Assembly (NCBI GenBank): GCA_021810505.1
Contig: JAJZIR010000002.1
Coordinates: 88,065 to 152,064 of the forward strand
Length of the DNA: 64,000 bases
DNA from: a bacterium
GTDB lineage: Bacteria > Deinococcota > Deinococci > Deinococcales > Deinococcaceae
Reading direction: 5' to 3'
The notes beneath the pieces were generated by a model. That model made no database searches, was not told the DNA's origin, and saw only the letters and a list, made by a program, of their open reading frames with translations. Of the stretch, positions 39,981-49,369 are shown one piece after another. Position numbers and translations under genes: made by a program. Each line of letters starts with the position of its first letter. Positions within the stretch are counted from its first letter, which is position 1.

Positions 39981-41000
39981 CTACCTTCCTGCGAAAGGTA
40001 TGTAGCTTTCGATGTCCCTGCGGAGATACCTTGCTAAGAGCCTAGCCTGGATGTGTGGGAGTTGTCCGATAGGGATAGGATCTTTGAGTAGGGGGTGCTG
40101 AATCATCTCTTGGCGCCGTTTCTGGAAACCGGTGATGACTTCCCGTCTACCCTCTTCGTTGAGCAAGACAGCCCCACCTGGTCGCGCTTCGAAGTGATGT
40201 GGACCCAGCTGCCGCCGATTGAGTAAGGCGAGAACCAGCTTGTCAGCCCACCAAGGGCGAAATTCTTCCATCAGATCAAGGGCCAGAGCGTTTCTGCCAG
40301 GGCGGAGAGAGTGCAGGAACCCCACTTGTGGATCAAGCCCTACTCCTTCTAAAGCTGCCGTGCACTGGGTCGTAAGAAGCGCATAGCTGAAACTCAGAAG
40401 TGCATTGACTGGATCCCGTGGTGGACGCTTATTTCTACCATCAAAGCTGAAGGCCTCTGATAAGAGCAGGTCACCAAAAACCTGGAAGTAACTGTTTGCG
40501 CTGGCACCTTCTACTCCACGTATCTCATCGAGGGTACTACAACGCTCGAGCCTTCCCAGCGCTTGTTTGTGCTCAAGGATGGCCCACTGCAGACCTGGTG
40601 TTTCACCGCGCTCTCGGGCAGCTCTCTGTAGCAGCGCTCGAGCGTTTCGGAGTTTGCCTCGGACGAATTGCTTTGCCAGATACATCGTGGCGCTATCTGA
40701 CTGAAGGGCAGCGTATTGGGCTTTTCTCAGCAGAACATTACCAGAAATGGGTCCAGATAACCTGCCCTGAAATCTCCCACCCTCGGTGAACCAGGAAACT
40801 TCGAGCCCATCGCTCGCAAGGCGGTGCAGAAGAAATGGGGAGATCAATACGTTGCCAAAAGCAGCAACCCCCCCTAGGTGGTGTATAGGAATGTTGCGTA
40901 TAACAGCTCTGTCCTGCTCGACCCGTACAGTATCTCCTTCTAGCCTGAGATAGCTTCCCTGGGTCTGGATATAAAGGATGTTGGGGAGCGAGGTGCTCAT
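39981..41000 (-). CDS. cas1: Cas1, type I-C CRISPR integrase
   Basis: 339-aa Cas1, the metal-dependent integrase that inserts new spacers at the leader. Catalytic residues are recognisable as the Glu in RGVEGASANSYF, the His in VGFLHSLRPGRNAL and the Asp in ALDLMEEFRPW. Begins MSTSLPNILYIQTQGSYL, four bases after cas4, so the two are co-translated. Length and motifs match the type I-C branch. Confidence 0.96.
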   Translation of the reverse strand: MSTSLPNILYIQTQGSYLRLEGDTVRVEQDRAVIRNIPIHHLGGVAAFGNVLISPFLLHRLASDGLEVSWFTEGGRFQGRLSGPISGNVLLRKAQYAALQSDSATMYLAKQFVRGKLRNARALLQRAARERGETPGLQWAILEHKQALGRLERCSTLDEIRGVEGASANSYFQVFGDLLLSEAFSFDGRNKRPPRDPVNALLSFSYALLTTQCTAALEGVGLDPQVGFLHSLRPGRNALALDLMEEFRPWWADKLVLALLNRRQLGPHHFEARPGGAVLLNEEGRREVITGFQKRRQEMIQHPLLKDPIPIGQLPHIQARLLARYLRRDIESYIPFAGR

Positions 41001-41004
41001 CCAA

Positions 41005-41613
41005 TTAGACCTGCCCTTCGGAAGACTCGAGTAACTGAGCTAGGCGAATGGGAAGTTCTGGCATGCAGATATGTATCAAGGAGCAATCTGGGCACCGCTT
41101 GTCGGCGACAGGGGGTGGGAGTGCCTGTTGCCGTAGCAGCTGCCTGACTTCGTAGACGGTCGCCTCGACCGCCTGTCGTAGCGTTGCTGTCAGCTGGACC
41201 TCCCTGCGTTTTTGGCTGCTCTTTTGGAAGAGAGCTCCGCGCTGAATGCTGACTGCGAACATCTCCTCAAGGCACATCGCCTCGGCGCAGAGCTGAATCT
41301 CGCTGCTAAGCCGTCCGCCGCTTTTACCGAGCTTGTATTCCACTGGATAAGGCGGCTCTCCTTCTGGAAACTCGACCACATCTGCGCGACCGACCAGGTT
41401 GAGCCTCTCTGACCAGAGGGGGAGAGCTCGTTCGACGCGCACGCCATTGCGTACCATCCCCTCTGGCAGATCGACCCTCTGATGTGCGAGCGTCCCTCTG
41501 AGGGTGTATTCGTTATCTTCCCATTCACCCTCCAGATACATCAGGGCACAACGCCGTGGACAGTAGGCATACTGCGAAAGAGCGCTGATAAAAATAGCTT
41601 CGTCATTCTCCAT
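41005..41613 (-). CDS. cas4: Cas4, CRISPR pre-spacer nuclease
   Basis: 202-aa RecB-like nuclease that trims and PAM-selects pre-spacers with Cas1-Cas2. Cysteines of the Fe-S cluster are visible in AYCPRRCALMYLEGEW and, at the C-terminus, CPDCSLIHIC. The nuclease core is ADVVEFPEGEPPYPVEYKLGKSG (Asp, Glu, Lys; quoted in part). The start is taken as MENDEAIF at 41613, with AGGA about 12 bases upstream; two earlier in-frame ATGs (41625, 41646) are less likely because the latter falls inside the orphan repeat. It follows the only long gap in the cas operon. Confidence 0.9.
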   Translation of the reverse strand: MENDEAIFISALSQYAYCPRRCALMYLEGEWEDNEYTLRGTLAHQRVDLPEGMVRNGVRVERALPLWSERLNLVGRADVVEFPEGEPPYPVEYKLGKSGGRLSSEIQLCAEAMCLEEMFAVSIQRGALFQKSSQKRREVQLTATLRQAVEATVYEVRQLLRQQALPPPVADKRCPDCSLIHICMPELPIRLAQLLESSEGQV

Positions 41614-41639
41614 GGGGATTCCCATCCTGCTTCGGCCCT

Positions 41640-41676
41640 GTTTCAATCCTCACCTGGCCCGAGGGTCGGGTGCGTC
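41640..41676 (-). repeat. Orphan degenerate CRISPR repeat inside the cas operon
   Basis: 37-base unit matching the array repeat at 34 positions, in the same orientation; differences are C to T at position 16 and AA to GT at positions 35-36 (plus strand). It stands alone, 26 bases before the cas4 ATG, in the cas7-cas4 gap. Read in the direction of the cas mRNA it keeps the full handle GGATTGAAAC and most of the hairpin, with one mismatch. Confidence 0.93.
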
Positions 41677-41728
41677 AGGTGCGACCTTTAGTCCGGGCCT
41701 AGTCCTGTACTTATATGCGCGGGTAGCG

Positions 41729-41760
41729 GGCTGAGTGAGGGGCGAAGCTCTCACTCAGCC
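41729..41760. other. Strong hairpin in the cas7-cas4 gap
   Basis: GGCTGAGTGAG (41729-41739) pairs perfectly with CTCACTCAGCC (41750-41760) across a 10-base loop. There is no T run on either side, so it is not a standard intrinsic terminator; it could stabilise the 3' end of the upstream cas mRNA or partially stop transcription between the interference and adaptation genes. Confidence 0.7.
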
Positions 41761-41808
41761 CCAGGAAAGGGGAGCGCCGCCTGCGTTTGTTCCAACTCCT
41801 CCCGCCCG

Positions 41809-42798
41809 CTAGCTCTGGCTGTGCATCCAGCCGCTCTTGAACGCTTCTTGATCCCACTCTTTGAGCTCAAGGAGCTCGACACCACGAGGCAGCTTGCTCA
41901 GGTCAACACGTACCTCGTAGTCCTTGAAATGGCGAGGGGGAAGGCTTTGGTCCAGGCGGTTCACCGAGATGATCTCCCCGAGCTCGAGGAGTCGGTGGGC
42001 CGGAGCGCAACCCAGCCGTGCCTGCTGCTGCCGCTGCTGGGGGTTGGGGTCGTAACCTACGTGCTTGAACACGAAGACTCTCTGGGTCGACATCAGCCCC
42101 TTGCTGGAGCTGCGGTCGTGCTCGTACATGTTGCATAAGCCGCGCACCAGCAATGCCAGGTCCTCTTCGCCGAAGCCCGTCGACTGTGCCAGATTGGCGC
42201 TCACAAAACCCCTAGCTACGAAGAGGCCATAGGGAATCTGGCTCTTGCGGCCCATGGTCCGGATCTTGTCCTCGTCGGTCTCGCGCTCCCACTTCTTGTA
42301 GTCTTCGAGGGTCTTCGCCTTGATGTCCTCGGCGACGGCGCCGCGGGTGATGGTGACTTCAGCGCTGAAGATCGGATCGACGCTGCGGGCGAAGGTGATC
42401 TGGACTGGACCTCGTACCTGGCCAGCGTTCTCTCCTGTGCTCATGACCGCCCCAAAGGTCCGCACATCGTAGAAGTTTTGGCACATCCAATTCCGGGCCG
42501 CAGAGACCCGGTCCTTGTTCTTTTTCGACTTGTCTCCGGTGTCTTGCGTGCCCGTCTGGAGATGCGCTTCGAAGATGGGACCGTTGAGATTGGTGCCGTG
42601 CTGGATGAAAATCGGAGCTCCCTCGAGCTGAGCGTAATTGCGCAGCCGCCGCTTGATCGCGACGTCGCTGACCAGGCCGTGCCCATCTTCCGGGTCGACC
42701 CTCGGCGCATTTCCGCTGTCCGGGTCCCCGTTAGGGTTGCCGTCCTGGCAGTCGAACATGAGCAAGAACTCGTAGCGGTTAGCGATGACGTCTGACAT
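41809..42798 (-). CDS. cas7: Cas7 (Csd2), type I-C Cascade backbone
   Basis: 329-aa RAMP protein that polymerises along the crRNA in the type I-C effector. The start [33 protein letters not shown] (quoted in part: [20 protein letters not shown]) is the family signature. ATG at 42798 with AAGGAG upstream. The frame is open another 48 codons but that part overlaps cas8c. 64 bases downstream of cas8c; a 195-base gap holding a hairpin and an orphan repeat separates it from cas4. Confidence 0.95.
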   Translation of the reverse strand: MSDVIANRYEFLLMFDCQDGNPNGDPDSGNAPRVDPEDGHGLVSDVAIKRRLRNYAQLEGAPIFIQHGTNLNGPIFEAHLQTGTQDTGDKSKKNKDRVSAARNWMCQNFYDVRTFGAVMSTGENAGQVRGPVQITFARSVDPIFSAEVTITRGAVAEDIKAKTLEDYKKWERETDEDKIRTMGRKSQIPYGLFVARGFVSANLAQSTGFGEEDLALLVRGLCNMYEHDRSSSKGLMSTQRVFVFKHVGYDPNPQQRQQQARLGCAPAHRLLELGEIISVNRLDQSLPPRHFKDYEVRVDLSKLPRGVELLELKEWDQEAFKSGWMHSQS

Positions 42799-42862
42799 AG
42801 TTTTCTCCTTGTGCGCGCATTCGATTGGGTTTGTTGTAGCGAGCTGGCTTGAAGGGCTAGAT

Positions 42863-44770
42863 TCAGTTAGTTTCTGGCGGGGCGGTCTGATCCGGCGGAG
42901 CGGCCCGCCCCTCCCCCTCGTCCATGACAGCTTTGCGGCCATGGCTGGAGGCCCACTGGTGGTAGTAGCCCAGGGCGAAGAGGCTCTGCTCTTCCAGGTT
43001 CAGGGTTTTGGGGACGTCTTGACCGAGCGAATCCCAGATCTCGGCCACTTGGCGTTCAAGCCAGGTTGCCAGCCCGCCAGAATCCCGGTAAAGCCGCCCC
43101 AGGTGAGCCTGAGACAAGCGGGTGAGCCGGCCCAAGACCAGAGACGGTGTGCTGCTGGCGGCTCCGTAGTAGCGCTGGACCACTCCAGCGCCGACGTCCC
43201 CCAGGGCAGCTTCTTGGATCTGGGCGAGCAGGCGCATGAGGCGCCCGCAGTGGTAAGCCGGGCTAGGGTGCTTAGGGTCTAGGGCTGGACTCATCTGGTG
43301 ACCTCCCTGATTGCGCTGCGCGCGGTTATAGTAGGCTTTGATCAAGCTCATCCGGGCCCGGACATCGATGGCATTCCCCCTCTGGGCAGAAGGGCCGAGG
43401 GCCTCGGCGAGCGCGCCCGAGAGGACGCTGGCCCGGTGGCTATCCATCAGCTTGACCAGGGCCGCCCGGGGGATCGGAACGCTGGGGTTCAAGGCAGCCC
43501 TCCAAAGGGGTAGCTCCAGCGATCTGACCGGTTTGAAGTAGTCCGCTGCTCTCTGATCTGGTCTGCGCGGGCGCTGTAAACAGCCGATCAGCTGCCCCAG
43601 CCCAGGTAGCCTAGCCAGCCGCGCGCCGCTGAAATCGACCATGGTCAGATCGCTGAACCAAGCGTCGACCGCTTCTGCCAGAGACTTTAGGGAACCGGTT
43701 TGCCAGTGGCGGACCACAACTCTCCCGGCTGCCGGACTGACCGCCAAGCTGTAGAACTGGGCCTCGGAGATCCTAGGTGCGATCTTCCCCGAGCGGATCG
43801 CGTCCAAGAGCTCCCTGGCTCGCTGGAGAGCCGCCGTCGCGTTACCTTCTTCAGCCCCCGGCTCGAAAAGCGCGTCGAAGAGACCCGCGTCTTCCTCTTC
43901 TTGGATAGCCTGCTTCCACCACAGGGTGACGCGCATATCTCCGAGCTGGCGCGCTTTCCTGAGCAGGTCGTCCAAACCAGCGGTATAGGCAGCGGCTTCT
44001 GCTTCGGAGAGAGCGCCGTTCTCCCCCTGCCGTAGGCCGTAAGACTCGAAAGCTGGTTTGTCGTAGCTGACCAGCGATAGCCCGGTGCCGCGGCGCTCGA
44101 GCTGGGTGATCTTCCCGTGGGTAGAGGCGGGTGTGACCAGCTTTCCGGAGGCGAGGGATACCATCTTGTGGCTCTCCGATTCGGACTTCTCCGAGAACTG
44201 GAGCCGAAAATTCCTCCACCACTCTTGTGCAGGAAGCCAGTCTAGGACGCAGCCCAAGTCTTGCAAGAGGAAGCTGACCCGGTCGGTCTCCTTGAGCTTC
44301 CCTGGGCCTTTCTCCCGGGTCTTGCTCAGGAGCTCATCCTGGAGTTTCTGGTGTTCGGACCCACCTTGCAGGACCTGGTGGATCGCCAAGAGCTCTGGGA
44401 GGTCCGCGCTGGCCAGGAGGATCAGCAGGGCGAAGGCTTCGTGTTTCCCCAAGAACTTGCTCGCCTCGGCCTCCGGTTCGGTGGTTTCCTCGAGCTTTAG
44501 GCCGGTAGCCACTCGGCAGCTGTCGGCTAAGAAGTGGGCTCCCTGGGTGCAGGAGTGACCTAAGGCCCTGAGCGCCTTGGGCATGGCCATGAGCTCAGGC
44601 TGGCTCGCGTCGGGGCAGCGCCTCCGCAGTTGCCCCTCGTCCATAGGGATCAAACCGGTGAACCTCCCGTCAGCGCTGACGCCGATCAACCAGCGCACGT
44701 CTTTCTGCTTGAAGCCGGCTTCGGTATCGCTCAACTTTTTCTCCGCGTAATCGACTAATTCTCTGAGCAT
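42863..44770 (-). CDS. cas8c: Cas8c (Csd1), type I-C large subunit
   Basis: 635-aa Csd1/Cas8c, the large subunit that recognises the PAM and recruits Cas3. N-terminus [11 protein letters not shown], followed by [17 protein letters not shown]; the central part has [21 protein letters not shown] and the C-terminal part [20 protein letters not shown], all typical of Csd1 (last quoted in full at 20 residues). ATG overlaps the cas5c stop (TGATG). Single intact frame; length a little above the family mean. Confidence 0.94.
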   Translation of the reverse strand: MLRELVDYAEKKLSDTEAGFKQKDVRWLIGVSADGRFTGLIPMDEGQLRRRCPDASQPELMAMPKALRALGHSCTQGAHFLADSCRVATGLKLEETTEPEAEASKFLGKHEAFALLILLASADLPELLAIHQVLQGGSEHQKLQDELLSKTREKGPGKLKETDRVSFLLQDLGCVLDWLPAQEWWRNFRLQFSEKSESESHKMVSLASGKLVTPASTHGKITQLERRGTGLSLVSYDKPAFESYGLRQGENGALSEAEAAAYTAGLDDLLRKARQLGDMRVTLWWKQAIQEEEDAGLFDALFEPGAEEGNATAALQRARELLDAIRSGKIAPRISEAQFYSLAVSPAAGRVVVRHWQTGSLKSLAEAVDAWFSDLTMVDFSGARLARLPGLGQLIGCLQRPRRPDQRAADYFKPVRSLELPLWRAALNPSVPIPRAALVKLMDSHRASVLSGALAEALGPSAQRGNAIDVRARMSLIKAYYNRAQRNQGGHQMSPALDPKHPSPAYHCGRLMRLLAQIQEAALGDVGAGVVQRYYGAASSTPSLVLGRLTRLSQAHLGRLYRDSGGLATWLERQVAEIWDSLGQDVPKTLNLEEQSLFALGYYHQWASSHGRKAVMDEGEGRAAPPDQTAPPETN

Positions 44771-45513
44771 CAGTTCGCCCCCGCGGCCCGGCGAACCTTC
44801 GGGCTGCTGTAGTCCGGGACTTCCAGGACTCCCTGGCTAATTTGGGCGTCGAACAGGCTGACCTCTGGGGCGCTCTGCTTGCTTCCGGGCGCCTTCAGGT
44901 CGAAGACGTCGTAGAGCATCCAGCCGACCGCTTCCGAGGTGGGTTGGGGGGCTTTCCGGTGGCTCCCCTCTTCGGCCAGCGCGAAGTAGGCTGTGAACTC
45001 CCGGCAACCCAGGTAGGGCTGATAGAAACATTGCCCGTGGCTGGCGCGGCGCTCGAAGCTCCGCTCCACCTTCTGCCGCAACTCGTAGTCCTCGCGGTAC
45101 AGCACGGCTCTGGCCGAGATCCGGTAGTGGACGTCGCGCAGGGCGATCGTCTGGCGCTGGGTCCGGCCTTTGCTGTCTTGACCGCTCTCCTCGTTGGTCG
45201 CGTCCGCCCGGATGGGCTCTACGCTGCTGGGGTCTTTCATCCACTTCCGCACGCTCGCCTCGCTGACCTTCTCCTTGACCTCGTTGCGCATCAGCGCCAA
45301 GTAGCGGATGGGCTCCAAAATCTCGATGCGCTCGATCTGCCAGTACATGACCGGCTGCTTGGGCACCTCCTTGGTGAAGTCCAGGTAGATGGCGTCGAAG
45401 ATGCCCCTGGCGGCGCTCGGGGTGATGACCGGGTAGCTGAACCGCTCTACCTTGAACTCCGGCCTGGTGAAACAGGCTAGGCTCCCCCATACCTCTAACT
45501 CGAATGTTTTCAA
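44770..45513 (-). CDS. cas5: Cas5c, type I-C pre-crRNA endonuclease
   Basis: 247-aa Cas5c (Cas5d in older papers), which in type I-C both cuts pre-crRNA at the repeat hairpin and caps the 5' handle, because no Cas6 is present. Motifs: ELEVWGSLACFTRPEFKVER at the N-terminus, SYPVITPSAARGIFDAIY, and the C-terminal CREFTAYFA. The start is a TTG at 45513 directly behind AAAGGAGG; a GTG eight codons upstream is possible but poorly placed. 26 bases after cas3, overlapping cas8c by one base. Confidence 0.94.
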   Translation of the reverse strand: MKTFELEVWGSLACFTRPEFKVERFSYPVITPSAARGIFDAIYLDFTKEVPKQPVMYWQIERIEILEPIRYLALMRNEVKEKVSEASVRKWMKDPSSVEPIRADATNEESGQDSKGRTQRQTIALRDVHYRISARAVLYREDYELRQKVERSFERRASHGQCFYQPYLGCREFTAYFALAEEGSHRKAPQPTSEAVGWMLYDVFDLKAPGSKQSAPEVSLFDAQISQGVLEVPDYSSPKVRRAAGAN

Positions 45514-45539
45514 GCTGCCTCCTTTCCCAAGTAGCACTC

Positions 45540-47864
45540 TCAGAACACGCCCTGCCAGGTGTCCTGCTCGAGACCGGCTTCCTCCGGCAGCAGGCCGAGC
45601 ATGGGGTCGTAGTAGCTCCTCAAAGTGAAAGGGTCTTCCTTCTGGCAGAGATACCAGTCCTCAGCCTGCTGCCCGCGGGGGCCGCGGAAGAACAGGGTTT
45701 CCAGGTAAGACGGGCTCTTCTTCCCCAGGTAGAGCGGGACGCTGTACTGCCTAGCCCGGCGTATCCACCCCGCGTGGATTCCCTGCAAACCTTCGGCCAT
45801 CAAGGCCTCGGCCGCTCCGTCATAGGGCACCACCACGTTGACGGCGCGCTGCTCGATCAGGCGGTATTGTTCGGACAGCTTGGAGAAGTTTTGGGCCTTC
45901 ATGGACTCCGCGATCTTTTCGTCTTCGAGCCGGGCGAGGGTATAGAGCTGCGCGTAGTAGCTCTGATAGGTCTGCGGATCGTCCAGGTCGAGAGACCCCA
46001 GGGCGCGTACCAAGTTTTGGGCGACCTCAGCTGCCTGCTGGTAGGCCTTCGAGGGATAGCGCTGCTCTTCGGGCTTAAAGACGACCAGCTCGCCTCCGCC
46101 TTCCAGCAGCCCGTTGCGGTTACAGCGGCCGCTGGCCTGGGCGACCGAGTCCAGGGGGCCCAGCGCCCTGAAGACCTTGGGGAAGTCCAGATCGACTCCA
46201 GCCTCCACGCACTGCGTGGCCAGGACCCGGCAAGGCTCCCCGGCAGCCAGCGCACGGCGGATGCGGTCGAGCTGCCGCCGTCGGTGCGCCGGGCAGAGGG
46301 CGGTGGAGAGGTGGTAGAGGCCTTCTAGGCCAGCTTGCTGGGCTAGAAGGGTCAGCTGAGAGGCGTGCCGCTTGAGATTGACGATGCACAGAGCTTGCTC
46401 GGACGCTTTGATCCAGGAGAGGACCTCCTCCCAGCTGGCGGCCTGCTCCAGCCTCCAGTCTGCTTTGACCCGCTTGAGTTGGGTGAACAGCGCCCGGTGA
46501 TCGGGAACTAGCTCCCTCGGGCGCCACCCGTGACCTGGGGGCTCTCCCTGCTGGATCAGCGGGTCCAGCGCTGAGAAAGCTGGTTGGGTCGCTGTGGAGA
46601 AGACGACGGTGCAGCCGTACTTGTCGGTCGCTAGGTGCGAGAGGGTCTTCAGGGTGGGAATCGCCAGCTTGGCTGGCAGGGTCTGCACTTCATCGAAGAG
46701 CACCACGCTTCCGGCGATGTTGTGCAGTTTGCGGCAGACCGAAGGCCTACTGGCGTGCAAGCTTTCTAGGAACTGGACGCTGGTGGTGATGATCACCGGC
46801 GCTTCCCAGTTTTCCGCGAGCAGGTGCTGCTCTCGGGTGTATTCCGGGACGTTCTCCTTGGACAGGTGGTCCGCTTGGGTATCTAGGCTGTGGTGCTCCA
46901 GGATATAGTGCTCGCCGAGCCTGCCCAGGACTTGGCGATAGGTGCCGACGGTCTGGTCCAGGATGCTCAGGAAGGGTAGCACCACGATGATCCTGCGCAC
47001 CTTGGGGTCATGGGTAGCCCTGGCTAGCGCGAAGCGCAGCATAGCCAGAGTCTTTCCGCTACCGGTAGGAGCGGTCAGCGTGAAGATATGCTCCGGCCAG
47101 CGGGAGGCTTCTAGGCAGAGGTCAGCTAGCTGCCGGCGTACCGCCCGCGTCTTGGCGGGGATTTTGGGATCACCCTGCAGCTCGCCGAGATAGGCGTCGA
47201 CCAGCTCTAGAGCTGCTCCGGCCTGCAGCGGGGGAGCCACCGGCCGGGGGAGCCAGTTGGGGTCTCCTTGGTGCATCGCTCGCTCGGTATCCAGGTAGTC
47301 GGCGTCGACCAGCGCCGAGAACAGCATCCGGGTATCCAGCATGCTGGCGGCGCCTTCTTTTACCCGGCGCTTGATCCCCTCTGCGTCCGGTAGAGTTCCT
47401 AGGTCTGCAGCCAGCCGGCGCTTGAGGAGCCCGGTGTCGGTCTCGGTCAACCGCAACCCTAGGGGGTGATGGCTTTGCAGGTTCTTCAGGAGCATCTCCT
47501 GGCATGCGTCCCGGGAAGTGCCCTGCAGGCCGATATGGTGCCCTTGGATTGCGGCGGCTAGGTAGACGTTCTGGTAGTCCCGCAGGGCGATGTCGGCACC
47601 GGCCGACCAGTGGTCCAGCCCCTTCTCCTCCCCGCGCAGCCGCCTCTGAAAGAGGTCTCCGTACTTCCCGATGTCGTGGAACAGCCCTGCGACTCGGGCG
47701 CTCTCGGCTTCCCCGAAGAAGCCGGCGCGCGCGCTGGCTAGCCTGGCTACCTCGCTGGCGTGCTCCCTGAGCGGCTGCCAGAGGGCTGGGTTGTCATGGG
47801 TATGGGCGTAGTACACCGGCTGGCCAGGTGTAGGGGCTCGGTTCGGGTCATCGCTGTGTGCCAA
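45540..47864 (-). CDS. cas3: Cas3, HD nuclease-helicase
   Basis: 774-aa type I effector nuclease. N-terminal HD domain with LFHDIGKYGD (His63-Asp64); SF2 helicase with Walker A APTGSGKT (about 263-270), DEVQ box in VLFDEVQTLP (about 388-397), FSTATQPAF, and motif VI in SVAQASGRCNRNG. Recruited by Cascade to degrade invader DNA. The start is TTG with AGGAGGTC 5 bases upstream, and no better ATG exists. First gene of the seven-gene operon cas3-cas5c-cas8c-cas7-cas4-cas1-cas2. Confidence 0.95.
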   Translation of the reverse strand: MAHSDDPNRAPTPGQPVYYAHTHDNPALWQPLREHASEVARLASARAGFFGEAESARVAGLFHDIGKYGDLFQRRLRGEEKGLDHWSAGADIALRDYQNVYLAAAIQGHHIGLQGTSRDACQEMLLKNLQSHHPLGLRLTETDTGLLKRRLAADLGTLPDAEGIKRRVKEGAASMLDTRMLFSALVDADYLDTERAMHQGDPNWLPRPVAPPLQAGAALELVDAYLGELQGDPKIPAKTRAVRRQLADLCLEASRWPEHIFTLTAPTGSGKTLAMLRFALARATHDPKVRRIIVVLPFLSILDQTVGTYRQVLGRLGEHYILEHHSLDTQADHLSKENVPEYTREQHLLAENWEAPVIITTSVQFLESLHASRPSVCRKLHNIAGSVVLFDEVQTLPAKLAIPTLKTLSHLATDKYGCTVVFSTATQPAFSALDPLIQQGEPPGHGWRPRELVPDHRALFTQLKRVKADWRLEQAASWEEVLSWIKASEQALCIVNLKRHASQLTLLAQQAGLEGLYHLSTALCPAHRRRQLDRIRRALAAGEPCRVLATQCVEAGVDLDFPKVFRALGPLDSVAQASGRCNRNGLLEGGGELVVFKPEEQRYPSKAYQQAAEVAQNLVRALGSLDLDDPQTYQSYYAQLYTLARLEDEKIAESMKAQNFSKLSEQYRLIEQRAVNVVVPYDGAAEALMAEGLQGIHAGWIRRARQYSVPLYLGKKSPSYLETLFFRGPRGQQAEDWYLCQKEDPFTLRSYYDPMLGLLPEEAGLEQDTWQGVF

Positions 47865-47944
47865 ACAGACCTCCTCAGGAGGGATTTCAGGCTGTCAGGG
47901 GCTGGATGTTCAGCTGTGAAGCTAGCCTGAAGCTCGGATGATCG

Positions 47945-47977
47945 CCTCACTCTGACCAAAAGATCAGGGTCTGTCAA
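47945..47977 (-). promoter_or_regulatory. Candidate cas operon promoter
   Basis: On the minus strand TTGACA (47977-47972) is a perfect -35 box about 108 bases before the cas3 start. The -10 at a 17-base spacing reads CAGAGT, which is poor, so activator help (for example by a Crp-like protein) would be expected if this is the promoter. No stronger candidate was seen closer to cas3. Confidence 0.4.
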
Positions 47978-48879
47978 GTTTCTCCGCGCATCTTCACCTC
48001 CTGGGCCCGCTGCTGGGGAGGTTCTAGCTGGCCCACCTCCACTGCAGCACAGACCTGCGTCAAACCGGGACGCCCGGGTCCACTGAGCTCTGGGTCTCGG
48101 CCCTGGTGGCCCTCATACCCACCTTGCACCTGGGGTCGACCCTGGTGGCCCTCATACCCACCTTGCACCTGGGGGCGGACAATCAGTGACGCCAGATAAG
48201 ATCTGCTCGCGCGAGTTCTTTGGGTAGTCGCTGGGTATTCTCGGGTACGCGGGTCCCGCTGCTGAAAAGCCTCGGTCCTGAGTGCAGTTTTCCGACTATA
48301 GAAACGCCCTCATCGGCTGCTGCGGCTGGGTTCTCTAGCTGAGCCCTCTAGGGAAATTGGCCGCGGCGCCGGTCGGCCTGGAGCTAGGCCCCCTCGTCTG
48401 GGTCCCTGCGGCCCCGGGGCGGGGGCCGCCTGGAGAGCTTGGTAGTGGATTCGCCAGCCTGGTCCCGCTACCTTGCGCCCTGGGGTTGGTGTGCTGCGGG
48501 CCAGTCCCTCGCCGCCAGCTCACTGCGCCCCGCGCCCGGACCAGCTTCAGGGCGCGTCCTCCGTTGTGCAGCTGGGGTCCATAGGCGGGGGGGAAACCTT
48601 CTCGGCCTAGTCCCCGCCAGGCATTCTTGAAACTCACCGCCCTTTGGCGGGCGCAGCGGCCTACCCTCCGGGCGCGCAGCGGTTTGAGGCAGTCGGGGAC
48701 CGCGGTGCTGCCGTAGGCGGCCTATCCTCCGGGCGCGCAGCGGTCCAGGGGCGATACCCCGGAGCCCCCGCCCGGCCCGCTGCCAGGGAGAAGCGCGCAT
48801 GTCGCCTGGACGACACCACTCCCTTGCTGCTGGCAGGAAGATGCCCTTGCCCAGGGAGCTGGGCGAGAAAGGGGAGAAG
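47978..48879. other. Long intergenic region with two direct repeats
   Basis: About 900 GC-rich bases without a convincing gene on either strand. It holds a 39-base direct repeat in two copies (48101-48139 and 48140-48177, beginning CCCTGGTGGCCCTCATACCC) and a 26-base direct repeat (48659-48684 and 48719-48744, core CCTCCGGGCGCGCAGCGG). The first pair lies upstream of cas3. No tRNA or terminator was recognised. Confidence 0.6.
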
Positions 48880-49365
48880 ATGAAAAACACCAATGTCTTG
48901 GGTCTAGCCCTTGCCGGAACCTTGTTGGCCGGCGCAGCTCTGGGAGCAGGGGCCTTGGCTGGCTCGGTGCAGTTCGTCAAGGACAGCTCCAGCCATTCCT
49001 TCCGTGGCACCATCGCCGCGCTCAAGCAGGCTATCGCCGCCAACGGGTTGATGGTCCTCGGGCAGCTCAACCAGGCGGCGGTGCTCTCGCAGACCGGATT
49101 GCAGCTGCAGGGAGCCCAGGCTTTCTTCGTGGGCAATCCGGTGGTGGGGAAGGCGCTCTTCTCCATGGACCCCGCGGTCGGGTTGCTGATCCCAGCCCGT
49201 ATCTACGTCTGGGAAGCCCACAACACCACTTACGTCGGTTTCCTGAACCCGGCGCAGCTCTGGGCTGACTCCATGCTCAAGACCTCCATGAACGCCAAGC
49301 TGGCCGAGATGCTGGGTATGATCGACGCCAAACTCACCGCCATCGCCGCCCAGGCGACCAAGTAA
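48880..49365 (+). CDS. Exported DUF302 protein
   Basis: 161-aa protein with a signal peptide (MKNTNVLGLALAGTLLAGAA) and a DUF302 domain (about 35-160). DUF302 is a small alpha/beta fold found in exported and cytosolic bacterial proteins; its function is not established. FRGTIAALKQAIAANGLMVLGQ and NPVVGKALFSMDPAVGLLIPARI (in part) show the fold. ATG at 48880 with GGGGAG upstream is chosen over an earlier ATG that would bury the signal peptide. Followed after 4 bases by a membrane protein gene, so the two are probably co-expressed. Confidence 0.75.
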   Translation: MKNTNVLGLALAGTLLAGAALGAGALAGSVQFVKDSSSHSFRGTIAALKQAIAANGLMVLGQLNQAAVLSQTGLQLQGAQAFFVGNPVVGKALFSMDPAVGLLIPARIYVWEAHNTTYVGFLNPAQLWADSMLKTSMNAKLAEMLGMIDAKLTAIAAQATK

Positions 49366-49369
49366 AGCC

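Noticed and set aside
41613..41676. Second degenerate repeat forming a mini-array or CreR gene with the orphan repeat
   Set aside because: I looked about 35 bases to either side of the orphan repeat and found no second repeat-like sequence.
48357..48630. Small plus-strand open frames upstream of the DUF302 gene
   Set aside because: GC-driven frames with no Shine-Dalgarno, no signal and overlapping antisense frames of equal length.
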